A stretch of DNA of 64,000 nucleotides from JBDHXE01 sp035445085. GTDB taxonomy: Bacteria > Bacteroidota > Ignavibacteria > Kapaibacteriales > UBA2268. Below the pieces are notes generated by a model. The model did not search any database, was not told where the DNA came from, and saw only the letters and a program-made list of their open reading frames with translations. Of this stretch, positions 35,883 through 45,554 are shown piece by piece. Position 1 is the stretch's first letter, and the number at the start of each line of letters is the position of its first letter. Position numbers and translations under genes: made by a program. The DNA is taken from NCBI GenBank assembly GCA_035445085.1, contig DAOMQA010000003.1, positions 1 through 64,000 of the forward strand. Direction: 5' to 3'.

Positions 35883-36827
35883 ATGTTAAAAAAACTTAAA
35901 TTATTTGCCATTATGGCATTCGCTTTTTCGGTGGTGCTTAATTCTTGTACAGAAAACAGCACAAATCCAAACACTCCTGGTACGGAGCCAAAGCCACTCC
36001 CAGTTTCTAATTTAATGGCCACTTCTATTAACAATGAAACAATAGCTATCAAATTTGATGCTTCTCCATCAGAAACAAATACTTTATTCAAAGATTATCA
36101 AGTTGTAATGACACCCGGTACATTCGCTCCAGTATTTTTAAACAAAGGCGAAAGCGAAGCTCAATTTACAAATTTATCAGAAGGTACAATTTATAAATTT
36201 GAAATAGTCGCTCGTTATACTAACGATTCTATCAGTACTATCTCTAGCATCGAATGGTCGCCTGCAACTCGTTTTGAATTAAGTAATAACGATGCCTTAA
36301 TTCGTGTTTATGAATCAGCATCAGATTTAGGCAGCGGACTTCGTATGTTCTCTCCAATGCCAGACAATGCTCCTCGTACATATACTATTGCTAATAGCGC
36401 AGAATGGGATTTAGCTCTTTATACAAAAGATGGCAAATTGACTTTTGGCTCTGCTACTAAAGCTCCATATAGCTATGCAAACGCTCCACAAACTGTTCAA
36501 ATGTTTGCTGATACTTTCCAAGCAGATTCTTTAAGTGCTTTATTTGACTCTAAGGCTATGAATGCTGGCGACCGTGATACTAAGTACACTGAAAGAGTAG
36601 AAGACTTAGCTGCTATTAATTCAGCTAAAAACATAGTATTTTATGTTCGTAAATACGAAGCAGGACAAACTCGCTACAATTATGCAAAAGTTATGGTAAA
36701 GAAAAATGGTGCAAGTTATTTACAAGGAACTGCTCCAAATAGATATGTAGAAGTTCAAATTTCTTACCAAAAGACTGCTGACGTTCCTTATGCAAAAATA
36801 TCTAAAAATAATTCATCATCTAAATAA
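35883..36827 (+). CDS. Lipoprotein with an Fn3-like domain
   Basis: A 314-aa predicted lipoprotein with a signal peptide and lipobox VLNSC (Cys22). Residues about 35-125 look like one fibronectin type III module (PVSNLMATSINNETIAIKFD, then a Tyr-Lys-Phe strand). The remaining 190 residues are beta-rich and resemble surface HmuY-like domains only in general form, so I do not name it further. It has a strong AGGAG site. It is followed 15 nt later by two small paralogous exported proteins, and the three may form a surface-protein operon. Confidence 0.65.
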   Translation: MLKKLKLFAIMAFAFSVVLNSCTENSTNPNTPGTEPKPLPVSNLMATSINNETIAIKFDASPSETNTLFKDYQVVMTPGTFAPVFLNKGESEAQFTNLSEGTIYKFEIVARYTNDSISTISSIEWSPATRFELSNNDALIRVYESASDLGSGLRMFSPMPDNAPRTYTIANSAEWDLALYTKDGKLTFGSATKAPYSYANAPQTVQMFADTFQADSLSALFDSKAMNAGDRDTKYTERVEDLAAINSAKNIVFYVRKYEAGQTRYNYAKVMVKKNGASYLQGTAPNRYVEVQISYQKTADVPYAKISKNNSSSK

Positions 36828-36842
36828 TTAGGAATAAACATT

Positions 36843-37211
36843 ATGACTAAATTCTTTGGAATCTTGATGGTATTGGCAGTTATGTTTACTGTCGTTTCTT
36901 CAGTTGATTTGTCTGCTCAAACTAAAAAGTCACCTAAACCTATCAAAGGTCAGGTAGTGAGTTTGAATGACATAGTAATTGGCGGCAAAGGCACTATTAC
37001 TAAAGATCAAGCTAAGGAATTAGCTGAAAAAGGAAACCCAATTGTATTCAAATCTGGAAAAACAATATATTTTGTATACAACGAAGATGGTTCTTTTGCT
37101 GGTAAAAAATTAGCAAGCTATGCTAATAATGCGACAGTCGGCATAGTCGGCAAGACTAAGAAAGTTAATGGTATTAATATTATTATTGCCACTATAATCG
37201 AATCAATGTAA
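36843..37211 (+). CDS. Small exported protein, paralogue of the next gene
   Basis: A 122-aa protein with a cleavable signal peptide (about residues 1-25, ending SAQ). The mature domain of about 95 residues has the blocks KGQVVSLNDIVIGG, ITKDQAKELAEKG and IYFVYNEDGSFAGKKLASYA. The next gene has the same blocks in the same order (KLTKDLAKQLVAKG, IYFVYNADGSLASKNLASYA). I know no named family with this pattern. It is a periplasmic or secreted soluble domain and the shorter member of a tandem duplication. Confidence 0.7.
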   Translation: MTKFFGILMVLAVMFTVVSSVDLSAQTKKSPKPIKGQVVSLNDIVIGGKGTITKDQAKELAEKGNPIVFKSGKTIYFVYNEDGSFAGKKLASYANNATVGIVGKTKKVNGINIIIATIIESM

Positions 37212-37228
37212 TTACGGAAATTTAAAAA

Positions 37229-37759
37229 ATGTATAAATATCTTATTCTTATTTTATTGTCATTAGCGATTACTATTAACTCGTGTGATAATAAAAATCCT
37301 GAGGAAGTAAAAAAGGAACAAGAAGTCAACCAAGAAGCTACTGATAATTTCGACGCTTTAGTAGAGGATGGAGATAGTCAATCTGATACTGCAGCTACTG
37401 AAACAGTTACTACGGCTAACTCCGATACTGTGAAAGCTGAACCAGATGCTTCAAGCTCTTCTTCGGCAGTAGATTATTCTAAAAAGCCATTAGAAGGTGA
37501 AATTATTGTTATAAGCGATTTAATGACAGGTAATCACAGAAAACTTACAAAGGATTTAGCAAAGCAATTAGTTGCTAAAGGTGAAATACTTGCTGTTAAA
37601 TCTGCTAATGAAATATACTTTGTGTATAATGCCGATGGTAGCTTAGCATCAAAAAACTTAGCTAGTTATGCAAATAATAGCAAAGTTATGATGATAGGTA
37701 AAGCTAAAGTAGTAGATGGGTTGAATGTCTTTATAGTTACTTTAATGGAAGGTAAGTAG
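37229..37759 (+). CDS. Small lipoprotein, paralogue of the preceding gene
   Basis: A 176-aa predicted lipoprotein (lipobox ITINSC, Cys19). A disordered linker rich in Glu, Asp, Ser and Thr (about residues 20-85) is followed by the same C-terminal domain of about 92 residues as in the gene before it. By eye about half of the aligned residues agree, so the duplication is old. The lipid anchor and linker distinguish this copy: it would present the domain at a membrane, while its sister is free. Function is unknown. Confidence 0.7.
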   Translation: MYKYLILILLSLAITINSCDNKNPEEVKKEQEVNQEATDNFDALVEDGDSQSDTAATETVTTANSDTVKAEPDASSSSSAVDYSKKPLEGEIIVISDLMTGNHRKLTKDLAKQLVAKGEILAVKSANEIYFVYNADGSLASKNLASYANNSKVMMIGKAKVVDGLNVFIVTLMEGK

Positions 37760-37782
37760 CATATACTTAGCTTTTAGAATTG

Positions 37783-37823
37783 TGCCCTATATTAAATTAC
37801 TATATGGTGATTAATATAGGGCA
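37783..37823. terminator. Hairpin between convergent lipoprotein and comF genes
   Basis: TGCCCTATATTA (37783-37794) pairs with TAATATAGGGCA (37812-37823), a perfect 12-bp stem around a 17-nt loop, followed by a T-rich stretch on the plus strand. It lies between stops at 37759 and 37837. Confidence 0.75.
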
Positions 37824-37836
37824 ACTTATTTTTATG

Positions 37837-38556
37837 CTATGCTTTTATAAGAGTTGCTACATCTACAGTATTAGCTCCAGTAGACTTCAACAGTTTCGCT
37901 ATGCTATTAAGTGTAGAGCCAGTGGTCAAAACATCATCAACTACTAAAATATTTTTACCAAGAACACTCCCCTTATCTAATGCCTTAAATATATTCTCTA
38001 CATTAGTTTTTCTTTCTTCTAAATGTAATCTTGTTTGAGATTTTGTGTATTTTATTCTTTTTAATATACTAAATTGGTATGGTATACCCGATGCTCTGCT
38101 CAAGCCCTTGCAAATATGTTCACTTTGGTTATATCCTCGTTCTCGCTTTCTTGCACTATGTATTGGAACTGGCAAAAGATAATCATATTGCATATCTGAC
38201 TCCATTCTAATTTTTTTCCATAATAATATTCCAAGTTCGTTGCCAATTCCTCTTTTACCATAATACTTTAGTGAATAAATAGCATCAAATAAATTATAAT
38301 GATTATTCTTAGAGTATAAAGCAAATGCTTTGTCAATAAATACTTGTTCTTTGCCAACAAATACAATTATTTCGTTCAGTAAATGTTGGTAGGTGGGAGC
38401 TAATTCCAAGTTAATAAAACATTTATAACATATATACTTAGAAGGGATAGAGACTTGGTCTGAAATTGCATCCTTACACATTAAACAAAGATGCGGTATA
38501 GCAAAATTATACAGTGAGTTTATAAGGTCATTAATAAAGTTATATTTTGGGCTCAT
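37837..38556 (-). CDS. comF: ComF-family phosphoribosyltransferase-like protein
   Basis: A 239-aa protein of the ComF/GntX family, needed for DNA uptake in competent bacteria. The N-terminal zinc finger (CLMCKDAI ... CYKC, about residues 20-42) is present, and the PRPP-binding motif is VVDDVLTTGSTL (about residue 202). The specific biochemical step is not established for the family beyond a role with ComFA in DNA import. It overlaps the upstream doxX gene by 17 nt. Confidence 0.88.
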   Translation of the reverse strand: MSPKYNFINDLINSLYNFAIPHLCLMCKDAISDQVSIPSKYICYKCFINLELAPTYQHLLNEIIVFVGKEQVFIDKAFALYSKNNHYNLFDAIYSLKYYGKRGIGNELGILLWKKIRMESDMQYDYLLPVPIHSARKRERGYNQSEHICKGLSRASGIPYQFSILKRIKYTKSQTRLHLEERKTNVENIFKALDKGSVLGKNILVVDDVLTTGSTLNSIAKLLKSTGANTVDVATLIKA

Positions 38557-39010
38557 TTGTTGAATTTATTATAAATTCTTCTAATGTAAACTTCTTGTTA
38601 GGGAACATATATATTAATATTGACAGCAATAGTAAACCACTATTTTCTAATAATTTGGGGAATCCTACTTTTTGTGGGTTAGTGCTGGAGCAACCACAAT
38701 TTATATCGTAGCCCATAATCATCGCAAAAGAGACAAAACAAATAAATAATACCATAAGCGTTGTTGCTATTAAAGCGTTTGCTCTTAAGCGAACTCCTAA
38801 TATTAATAAAATTCCAATAACAATTTCTACCCATGGTAGAATAATTGATATTAAATTTAAAGAAAATTCCGGCATAATAGCATACTTAGCTATATCGCTG
38901 GCAAATTTTTCAGATATACCTAATTTGCTTGCACCAAATGCTAAGAAAATAAAACCGATTATTAAACGCATTAGCAATTGTAGTATAGGGTTATTCAAAT
39001 ATTTTGTCAT
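38540..39010 (-). CDS. DoxX-family membrane protein
   Basis: A 156-aa inner-membrane protein with four hydrophobic helices. The N-terminal LRLIIGFIFLAFGASKLG-like segment and the second helix with PWVEIVIGILLILGV are typical of the DoxX/MauE group. The sequence GYDINCGCS after helix 3 is a mark of the methylamine-utilisation MauE-like branch. Some of these proteins work with disulphide or thiol redox enzymes, but this one has no such partner nearby. It shares 17 nt with comF. Confidence 0.82.
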   Translation of the reverse strand: MTKYLNNPILQLLMRLIIGFIFLAFGASKLGISEKFASDIAKYAIMPEFSLNLISIILPWVEIVIGILLILGVRLRANALIATTLMVLFICFVSFAMIMGYDINCGCSSTNPQKVGFPKLLENSGLLLLSILIYMFPNKKFTLEEFIINSTNEPKI

Positions 39011-39072
39011 ACTAATATCTACTTATAATAATTATAATATTAAACAATTAATTCAAGGAATTATTTTAAATT

Positions 39073-40404
39073 ATGCCTATAATTAGTTCAATATCAGGAT
39101 TGCGTATAACTGAAGATTTATTAACTGCTGATATTTTAAAAAATTATATAAACGCTCTATCACAAACAATTAAAAACGGTAAAGTAGCTGTTGGTAGAGA
39201 CGGAAGACCTTCAGGCATTCAAATTGAGAAAATTGTAAAAGATTCTCTTTCTGAATTAGGGGTGGAAGTTATTTTGTTAGGAATAGTACCTACTCCTACT
39301 GTGCAATTAGCTGTTGAGAGATTTGCTTGTGATGCTGGGATATCTATTACGGCTTCACACAATCCAAAAGAGTGGAATGGTCTTAAGTTTATTAATGAAA
39401 AAGGTATATTCTTTGACAGTAGTGAAAATAAAAAACTGTGGTCGTATTTAGATACTGCTTATAAATTAGCTGCAAAACCTGCCGCAATTATTGTTTGTGA
39501 AGATATGATAGATTATCATATTGATAAGGTATTAGACTCGGAAATTATTAAACCATATATAAATACAATCAAAGAACGAAAATTCTCGGTTGCGATTGAT
39601 GCTGTAAATAGCTCGGGTTCAATAATTGTTCCTAATCTTTTAGAAAGATTGAATTGTAAAGTTACGCCACTATATTGCGAAAATAATGGAATTTTCCCTC
39701 ATATGCCAGAGCCTTTACCACAAAATCTATTAGAGTTATCTACTTTTGTTAAAGAACATAATTTAGATATTGGCGTTGCAGTAGACCCCGATGCTGATAG
39801 ATTAGTATTGATAGATGAGAATGGCGATAACATTGGCGAAGAAATGACAATTTGTATAGCTATCGATGCGGTCTTATCCACTAAGCAGGGTACGGCAGTA
39901 GTAAATTTATCAACTACATCAGTAGCGGAACTAATTGCAATGAAATATGATAGTGAAGTATTAAGGTCGCCTGTAGGCGAGATAAATGTTGTCCAGAAGA
40001 TGATAGAAAATGAAGCTATTATTGGCGGGGAAGGTAGTGGAGGGGTAATATTCCCAGAACTGCACTATGGAAGAGATGCACTTGCCGGAATTGTCTTATT
40101 ACTAAAAAACTTAGCCCAACAAGACATGCTACTTTCTCAATTAGTAAGTAGTTATCCAAAAAAAATAATGGTTAAGACTAAACAATCATTTACAGGCGAC
40201 TTTACCGCAATAGAAGTATTGTTAAAAAATATCTATAAGGGCGAAAAGATTAACTTTGAAGATGGTATTAGAATTGATTTTGAAGATTGTTGGATACAAA
40301 TTAGAAAATCAAATACTGAACCTATTATTAGAATAATAGCCGAAGCCGATACCATAGAGAAATCTAATGAATTAATAAAAAATATTTCAGAATTAGTGAA
40401 TTAA
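39073..40404 (+). CDS. glmM: Phosphoglucosamine mutase-like phosphohexomutase
   Basis: A 443-aa alpha-D-phosphohexomutase. The catalytic serine is Ser95 in ITASHNPKEWNG. The metal loop is DPDADRLVLID, the sugar-binding loop GGEGSGG, and the phosphate-binding loop RKSNTEPIIRI. GlmM converts glucosamine 6-phosphate to glucosamine 1-phosphate for UDP-GlcNAc, peptidoglycan and LPS. A phosphomannomutase or phosphoglucomutase role cannot be ruled out by sequence alone. It is followed two bases later by ccoI. Confidence 0.85.
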   Translation: MPIISSISGLRITEDLLTADILKNYINALSQTIKNGKVAVGRDGRPSGIQIEKIVKDSLSELGVEVILLGIVPTPTVQLAVERFACDAGISITASHNPKEWNGLKFINEKGIFFDSSENKKLWSYLDTAYKLAAKPAAIIVCEDMIDYHIDKVLDSEIIKPYINTIKERKFSVAIDAVNSSGSIIVPNLLERLNCKVTPLYCENNGIFPHMPEPLPQNLLELSTFVKEHNLDIGVAVDPDADRLVLIDENGDNIGEEMTICIAIDAVLSTKQGTAVVNLSTTSVAELIAMKYDSEVLRSPVGEINVVQKMIENEAIIGGEGSGGVIFPELHYGRDALAGIVLLLKNLAQQDMLLSQLVSSYPKKIMVKTKQSFTGDFTAIEVLLKNIYKGEKINFEDGIRIDFEDCWIQIRKSNTEPIIRIIAEADTIEKSNELIKNISELVN

Positions 40405-40405
40405 G

Positions 40406-42814
40406 ATGGGTGGAGATAATAATAGGCTTACTTGTACCCATTGTGGGGATATTTGCCCTGATAGTTCTATTAGTATCAAAGAAAAAGTGTTTTGCTGCAA
40501 CGGTTGCAAAACAGTATACCAATTACTCAACGACGAAGAATTAAAAAGGCTATACGATGAGATTGGTTTAGATGGCAAAACTCAATCAAAGTTTAGTAAC
40601 GGTGAATTTGAATTCCTTGATGATGAAAGAATAAAATCTAATTTATTAGATTTTACTATAAACGATAAATCTAAGGTTACTTTATATTTGCCGCAAATTA
40701 TTTGTAGTGCTTGCTTATATTTATTAGAAAATATATCTAAACTCAACAACAATATCCTCGAATCAAAAGTAGACTTCCTCCGGAAGGAAGTTTCAATAAC
40801 ATTCAATAATACAAACACTTCTTTGAGAGCTATTGTTGAACAGCTTACTGCTATTGGTTACCGCCCACAACTTAATATTGCTGATACAGAAGATAGCAAA
40901 AAAAGAGATGATAGCAGAGCTTTGTATATCAAGCTTGGCATTGCTGCTTTTTCTTTTGGCAATGTTATGATGTTAGCTTTGCCAGAGTATTTATCTGGTG
41001 GTAATATAGAGATAGAGCTTAAACAATTCTTTGAATGGCTAAATATATTTTTTGCCTTTTTAATAATGTATGCAGCATCGGATTATTTTAAATCATCGTA
41101 CACTAGCTTAAAAATGAAGATGATAAGCATCGATATTCCAATTGCCTTAGGTATTGTAGCGATGTTTGTGCGAAGTATTTGGGATATTTATGCTGGACAT
41201 GGACCCGGCTACGTCGATACCTTAGCAGGTTTAATATTTTTTATGCTTTCTGGGAAGCTCTTTCAGCAAAAGACATATCATAATTTATCTTTTGATAGAA
41301 ATTATAAATCATATTTTCCATTATCAGTTATTAAAATTAAAGATGGAATTGAAAAGCACCTACCTGTAATTGATTTGTCGGTAGGAGATAGAATTAAAGT
41401 TAGAAGCTCCGAAATTATTCCAGCAGATTCCATTTTGATTAGTGGCAACGCAGAAATAGATTATAGTTTTGTAACGGGCGAAGCTCGTCCCATACATGTA
41501 GATTATGGAGATAGAATTTTTGCCGGTGGGAAGCAAACTGGAGGAGCTATTATTATCGAGACAGTTAAAAATTTCAAGCAAAGCTATCTTACAGAACTAT
41601 GGAATAGAAATACCTTTGAAAAGAAATATATTAATAGTTTTGAAACAATAACTAATAAAATATCGGCATATTTTACATTGATAATTATTGCTATAGCTAT
41701 GCTTGGCTTTTTTGTTTGGTTACCGTATAGTTTAGATAAGGCTTTCCACGCTCTTACCGCCGTTTTAATTATTGCGTGCCCTTGTGCCTTAGCTTTAACA
41801 GTGCCGTTTACTTTAGGTACTACTTTGAGAGTGTATTCCAAAAATAAGTTATATCTTAAAAATACGCGGGTTATTGAAAAGTTATCAGAGATTACGAGTA
41901 TTGTTTTTGATAAAACGGGCACTTTGACTTATCACAGCGAAAAAGATATTAGGTTTATTGGCAGTGAGCTTAGTGATTTTGAAAGGCAATTAATTAAATC
42001 TACAGTTTCTAATTCTACGCATCCGCTAAGTAGGATAGTTGCACATAGTATAGAAGCTGATACGGTACATATTGATTCTTATGATGAATATGTTGGCTTA
42101 GGTATCGAGGCTATAGTGCAAGGTCATACTATTAGAGTCGGTAGTAAAAAATGGATAGATAGCCTTATTTCTACACAGAAAACGACTTCTCAAGGTAATT
42201 TTTTAAATGAATCTGCTGTATTTATATCTATAGATGGTCAATTTATTGGGTATTACGCAGTTTCATCGAAATTTAGAGAAGGCTTGTCTAAGATATTTTC
42301 CGATTTAAAGAATAGGTTTAAATTATTAGTTATTTCAGGCGATAATGATTCTGATAGTGAAAATTTGCTGAATCTAACTGGAAATCAGTGCGATTTAAAA
42401 TTTAATCAATTACCAGAAGATAAAATAAATGAGATTAAAAGATTAAAAGAATCGGGCGAAAAAGTTCTTATGATTGGCGATGGCTTAAATGATTTAGGTG
42501 CTTTACAACAAGCAGATATAGGCATTGCTATTACAGAAGATACCGCTAACTTTACTCCCGGCTCAGATGGTATACTACAAGCAGATAGCTTGAATAAATT
42601 AAATAGTTTTCTTAAATTGTCAGTATACTCAAAAAAGACAATTAAAATAAGTTTTTTCATATCCTTTTTGTATAATGTAATAGGATTGTCGTATGCTCTA
42701 ACAGGCGAGCTATCTCCACTTATCGCTGCAATCCTAATGCCGATAAGTTCAGTAAGTATAATAGCCTTGACAGTATTACGAATAAAAATCTATTCATACC
42801 GTCAAAAATTATAG
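40406..42814 (+). CDS. ccoI: Cu+ P-type ATPase for cbb3 oxidase assembly (CcoI/FixI)
   Basis: An 802-aa P1B-type ATPase with about eight membrane helices. The N-terminus has a cysteine-rich metal domain (CTHCGDIC, CCNGC, about residues 10-37) typical of CcoI. A heavy-metal-associated domain with ICSAC follows. The transport motif is CPC (Cys458-Pro-Cys460), the phosphorylation site Asp502 (DKTGTLT), and the hinge MIGDGLNDLGAL. It exports Cu+ toward the periplasm for the haem-copper centre. It opens the oxidase locus, but a 180-bp gap separates it from ccoS. Confidence 0.93.
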   Translation: MGGDNNRLTCTHCGDICPDSSISIKEKVFCCNGCKTVYQLLNDEELKRLYDEIGLDGKTQSKFSNGEFEFLDDERIKSNLLDFTINDKSKVTLYLPQIICSACLYLLENISKLNNNILESKVDFLRKEVSITFNNTNTSLRAIVEQLTAIGYRPQLNIADTEDSKKRDDSRALYIKLGIAAFSFGNVMMLALPEYLSGGNIEIELKQFFEWLNIFFAFLIMYAASDYFKSSYTSLKMKMISIDIPIALGIVAMFVRSIWDIYAGHGPGYVDTLAGLIFFMLSGKLFQQKTYHNLSFDRNYKSYFPLSVIKIKDGIEKHLPVIDLSVGDRIKVRSSEIIPADSILISGNAEIDYSFVTGEARPIHVDYGDRIFAGGKQTGGAIIIETVKNFKQSYLTELWNRNTFEKKYINSFETITNKISAYFTLIIIAIAMLGFFVWLPYSLDKAFHALTAVLIIACPCALALTVPFTLGTTLRVYSKNKLYLKNTRVIEKLSEITSIVFDKTGTLTYHSEKDIRFIGSELSDFERQLIKSTVSNSTHPLSRIVAHSIEADTVHIDSYDEYVGLGIEAIVQGHTIRVGSKKWIDSLISTQKTTSQGNFLNESAVFISIDGQFIGYYAVSSKFREGLSKIFSDLKNRFKLLVISGDNDSDSENLLNLTGNQCDLKFNQLPEDKINEIKRLKESGEKVLMIGDGLNDLGALQQADIGIAITEDTANFTPGSDGILQADSLNKLNSFLKLSVYSKKTIKISFFISFLYNVIGLSYALTGELSPLIAAILMPISSVSIIALTVLRIKIYSYRQKL

Positions 42815-42994
42815 TATTGTTTTCCCTTAATTTGCAACGACTTAGGAAGGGCCAATAAAAGCATTGAGCTGCGATATATTTTTCTTTTTGTTATTAATTG
42901 AAATATGTTTAAATTTCGCAAATCTAAATGCCAATATTGCCGAGAGTTATTGCTTTAGATGTAACAAGTTAATTTTTTGATGGTGGCTAATGCT

Positions 42995-43150
42995 ATGTCG
43001 ATATTAATTTTATTAATAGTAGCCAGCTTGATTGTGGCAACAATATTTTTAGTCCTTTTTCTTTGGGCGGTTAAGAATAATCAGTTTAAAGATACCTATT
43101 CTCCTTCGTTGAGAATTTTAAAAGATGATATAAAAGATAAGAATATTTAA
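42995..43150 (+). CDS. ccoS: Cytochrome oxidase maturation protein CcoS (51 aa)
   Basis: A short gene. The product starts MSILILLIVAS, has one N-terminal membrane helix (about residues 2-24), then FLWAVKNNQFKD, and ends with the RILKDD block. This is the standard CcoS pattern: a helix, then FWA-x2-GQFDD, then RIL-x-DD. CcoS is needed to insert haem and copper into the cbb3 oxidase. An in-frame ATG at 42980 would add five residues; the ATG at 42995 fits the family start better. It ends 21 nt before ccoNO. Confidence 0.9.
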   Translation: MSILILLIVASLIVATIFLVLFLWAVKNNQFKDTYSPSLRILKDDIKDKNI

Positions 43151-43171
43151 CTATATATTAAGGGATGATTA

Positions 43172-45361
43172 ATGAGCCAAACTGACTCTAAAATTCAAAG
43201 TAATCAAAACTTGGAAACTTTTAGCTACGATAATGCAATAGTAAAGAATTTTACAATTGCTGCCGTTGTTTATGGAGTTATTGCTTTCCTTGTTGGTTTG
43301 ATTATTGCTATTCAACTTTATGTGCCTAAGGTCTTTCCATTTTTAGATTTTGGAATTCCGTACATATCATTCGGTCGATTAAGACCACTACACACTAATG
43401 CGGCAATATTTGCTTTCGTTGGAAATATTATTTTCCTCGGGGTATATTATTCGATGCAACGCTTATTAAAAGCTCGTATGTGGAGCGATACTCTTAGTAA
43501 AATACATTTCTGGGGGTGGCAGCTTATCATACTTGGCGCTGTTATAACCTTGCCGTTGGGTATTACTACAAGCAAAGAATATGCTGAATTAGAATGGCCC
43601 TTTGATATTGCTATAACTGTGATATGGCTGATTTTTGGGCTAAATATGATTATGACAATCGTAAAAAGGCGTGAGCGACACATGTATGTAGCTATATGGT
43701 TTTACTTGGGCTCTTGGGTTGCCGTTGCTTTATTGCACGTGGTAAACTCATTTGCTGTTCCGTATAATTGGATACATAGCTATAGCTTATTTGCGGGCGT
43801 TCAAGATGCCTTAGTGCAATGGTGGTACGGGCATAATGCCGTAGCCTTTGTATTGACTACTCCTTATTTAGGCTTAATGTATTACTTTATGCCAAAGGCT
43901 GCTGATAGGCCAGTATATTCTTATCGTCTATCAATAATTCACTTCTGGTCACTTATATTTTTATATATGTGGGCAGGACCTCACCACTTATTATATTCTT
44001 CATTACCAGATTGGACGCAATCATTAGGTACAGTGTTTTCTGTAATGTTGTTGGCGCCGTCTTGGGGTGGTACGTTAAATGGTTTATTAATTTTACGTGG
44101 TGCGTGGGACAAAGTTAGAGAAGACCCTATCTTGAAATTTATGGTTGTTGCTGTTACAGCTTATGGTATGGCAACTTTTGAGGGCTCTATGCTTTCGGTT
44201 AAAAGTGTAAATGCTTTATCTCACTTTACTGATTGGACGATTGCTCACGTTCACGTTGGCGCTTTAGGGTGGAATGGATTTTTAGGTTTTGGTATTTTAT
44301 ATTGGATAGTACCTAAGCTATGGAATACTCAACTTTATAGCAAAAAGTTAGCTAACTGGCACTTCTGGATTGGTTTCTTGGGTATAATCTTATATGTTGT
44401 GCCTATGTATTGGGCAGGTGTTACTCAAGGGTTAATGTGGAAACAATTCTCTCCGGATGGATTTTTGTTATACAAAAACTTCTTAGAAACTGTAGCTCCG
44501 TTAGTTCCGATGTATATTATACGTTCTATTGGTGGTAGCTTGTTTCTTACTGGCGCCTTATTAATGGTATATAATTTAACAAGAACTGCCTTAGCTGGTA
44601 ATTTTGTTGCAAACGAACAAGCGCAAGCTGCGGCTTTACCTAAAGAATTTAAAGAAAAAATTGGGCATAAATGGCTTGAAGGAAAGCCCGTTCAATTTAC
44701 TATTGCTTCTTTTGTTGCTGTGGCACTTGGCGGCTTTTTAGAAATAGTGCCAATGCAAATTATTAAATCGAATGTTCCTACTATCCCAAGCGTAAAGCCT
44801 TATACTCCATTAGAATTAATAGGAAGAGACATATATGTAAGAGAAGGTTGCTATACTTGCCACTCACAGCTCATTAGACCATTCCGTTCAGAAACAGAAA
44901 GATATGGGGAGTACTCAAAATCGGGTGAATTTGTCTACGATCATCCTTTCCAATGGGGTTCTAAAAGAACAGGACCAGATTTGCATAGAGTAGGGGGTAA
45001 ATACCCAAACGCTTGGCATTATCAGCATATGTACGACCCTCAATCTATTTCTCCGGGCTCAATTATGCCTCGCTATCCATGGCTTATTAGTGATAATTAT
45101 GACATAAAAATTATTTCTAACAAAATTAAAGCTATGCAATTCTTAGGAGTGCCATATCCAGTAGGTTATGCAGATGTTGCGGAACAAGATGTTATTACAC
45201 AAGCAAAAGATATAGCTTTGGATCTTAAAAATTCTAATATCAAAGTAGAGCATACTAAGGAAATTATAGCCTTAACTGCATATTTACAACGATTAGGAAC
45301 AGATATTAAAGCTAAGAACGATGGGCAAGCTAACTTAAATTTACAAGCGGTAACTAAATAA
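43172..45361 (+). CDS. ccoNO: Fused cbb3 oxidase subunits CcoN-CcoO
   Basis: A 729-aa fusion. Residues 1 to about 490 are CcoN, the 12-helix haem-copper subunit, with haem and copper histidines in LRPLHTNAAIFAF, WWYGHNAV, HHLLY and AHVHVGALGWNG. Residues about 500-729 are CcoO, with one membrane helix and a haem-c site at Cys560-x2-Cys563-His564 (REGCYTCHSQLIRPF). The C-terminal Met ligand is likely in PGSIMPRYPW. In Proteobacteria these are two genes; the fusion is known in Bacteroidota-type operons. It reduces oxygen at high affinity and pumps protons. Confidence 0.96.
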   Translation: MSQTDSKIQSNQNLETFSYDNAIVKNFTIAAVVYGVIAFLVGLIIAIQLYVPKVFPFLDFGIPYISFGRLRPLHTNAAIFAFVGNIIFLGVYYSMQRLLKARMWSDTLSKIHFWGWQLIILGAVITLPLGITTSKEYAELEWPFDIAITVIWLIFGLNMIMTIVKRRERHMYVAIWFYLGSWVAVALLHVVNSFAVPYNWIHSYSLFAGVQDALVQWWYGHNAVAFVLTTPYLGLMYYFMPKAADRPVYSYRLSIIHFWSLIFLYMWAGPHHLLYSSLPDWTQSLGTVFSVMLLAPSWGGTLNGLLILRGAWDKVREDPILKFMVVAVTAYGMATFEGSMLSVKSVNALSHFTDWTIAHVHVGALGWNGFLGFGILYWIVPKLWNTQLYSKKLANWHFWIGFLGIILYVVPMYWAGVTQGLMWKQFSPDGFLLYKNFLETVAPLVPMYIIRSIGGSLFLTGALLMVYNLTRTALAGNFVANEQAQAAALPKEFKEKIGHKWLEGKPVQFTIASFVAVALGGFLEIVPMQIIKSNVPTIPSVKPYTPLELIGRDIYVREGCYTCHSQLIRPFRSETERYGEYSKSGEFVYDHPFQWGSKRTGPDLHRVGGKYPNAWHYQHMYDPQSISPGSIMPRYPWLISDNYDIKIISNKIKAMQFLGVPYPVGYADVAEQDVITQAKDIALDLKNSNIKVEHTKEIIALTAYLQRLGTDIKAKNDGQANLNLQAVTK

Positions 45362-45362
45362 T

Positions 45363-45551
45363 ATGTTTAAACATTTATATAGCAATTTAGAACATTTTGC
45401 AATATTTCCAATATTAGCAATGCTAATATTTATGGCTGTATTTATTGGTGTTGTAATCTTTGCTTACAAAATGAAAAAATCAACGGTAGATTATATTAGT
45501 AATCTACCGCTTGAAGATGATGAGAGTAAATCAAAAAATGGAGAAAATTAA
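45363..45551 (+). CDS. ccoQ: cbb3 oxidase small subunit CcoQ
   Basis: A 62-aa protein with one membrane helix (about residues 14-36) and a charged C-terminal tail. It lies one base after ccoNO and 3 nt before ccoP, the usual place of CcoQ. CcoQ stabilises the oxidase complex. The primary sequence of this family is poorly conserved, so the call rests on size, topology and place. Confidence 0.85.
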   Translation: MFKHLYSNLEHFAIFPILAMLIFMAVFIGVVIFAYKMKKSTVDYISNLPLEDDESKSKNGEN

Positions 45552-45554
45552 AAT

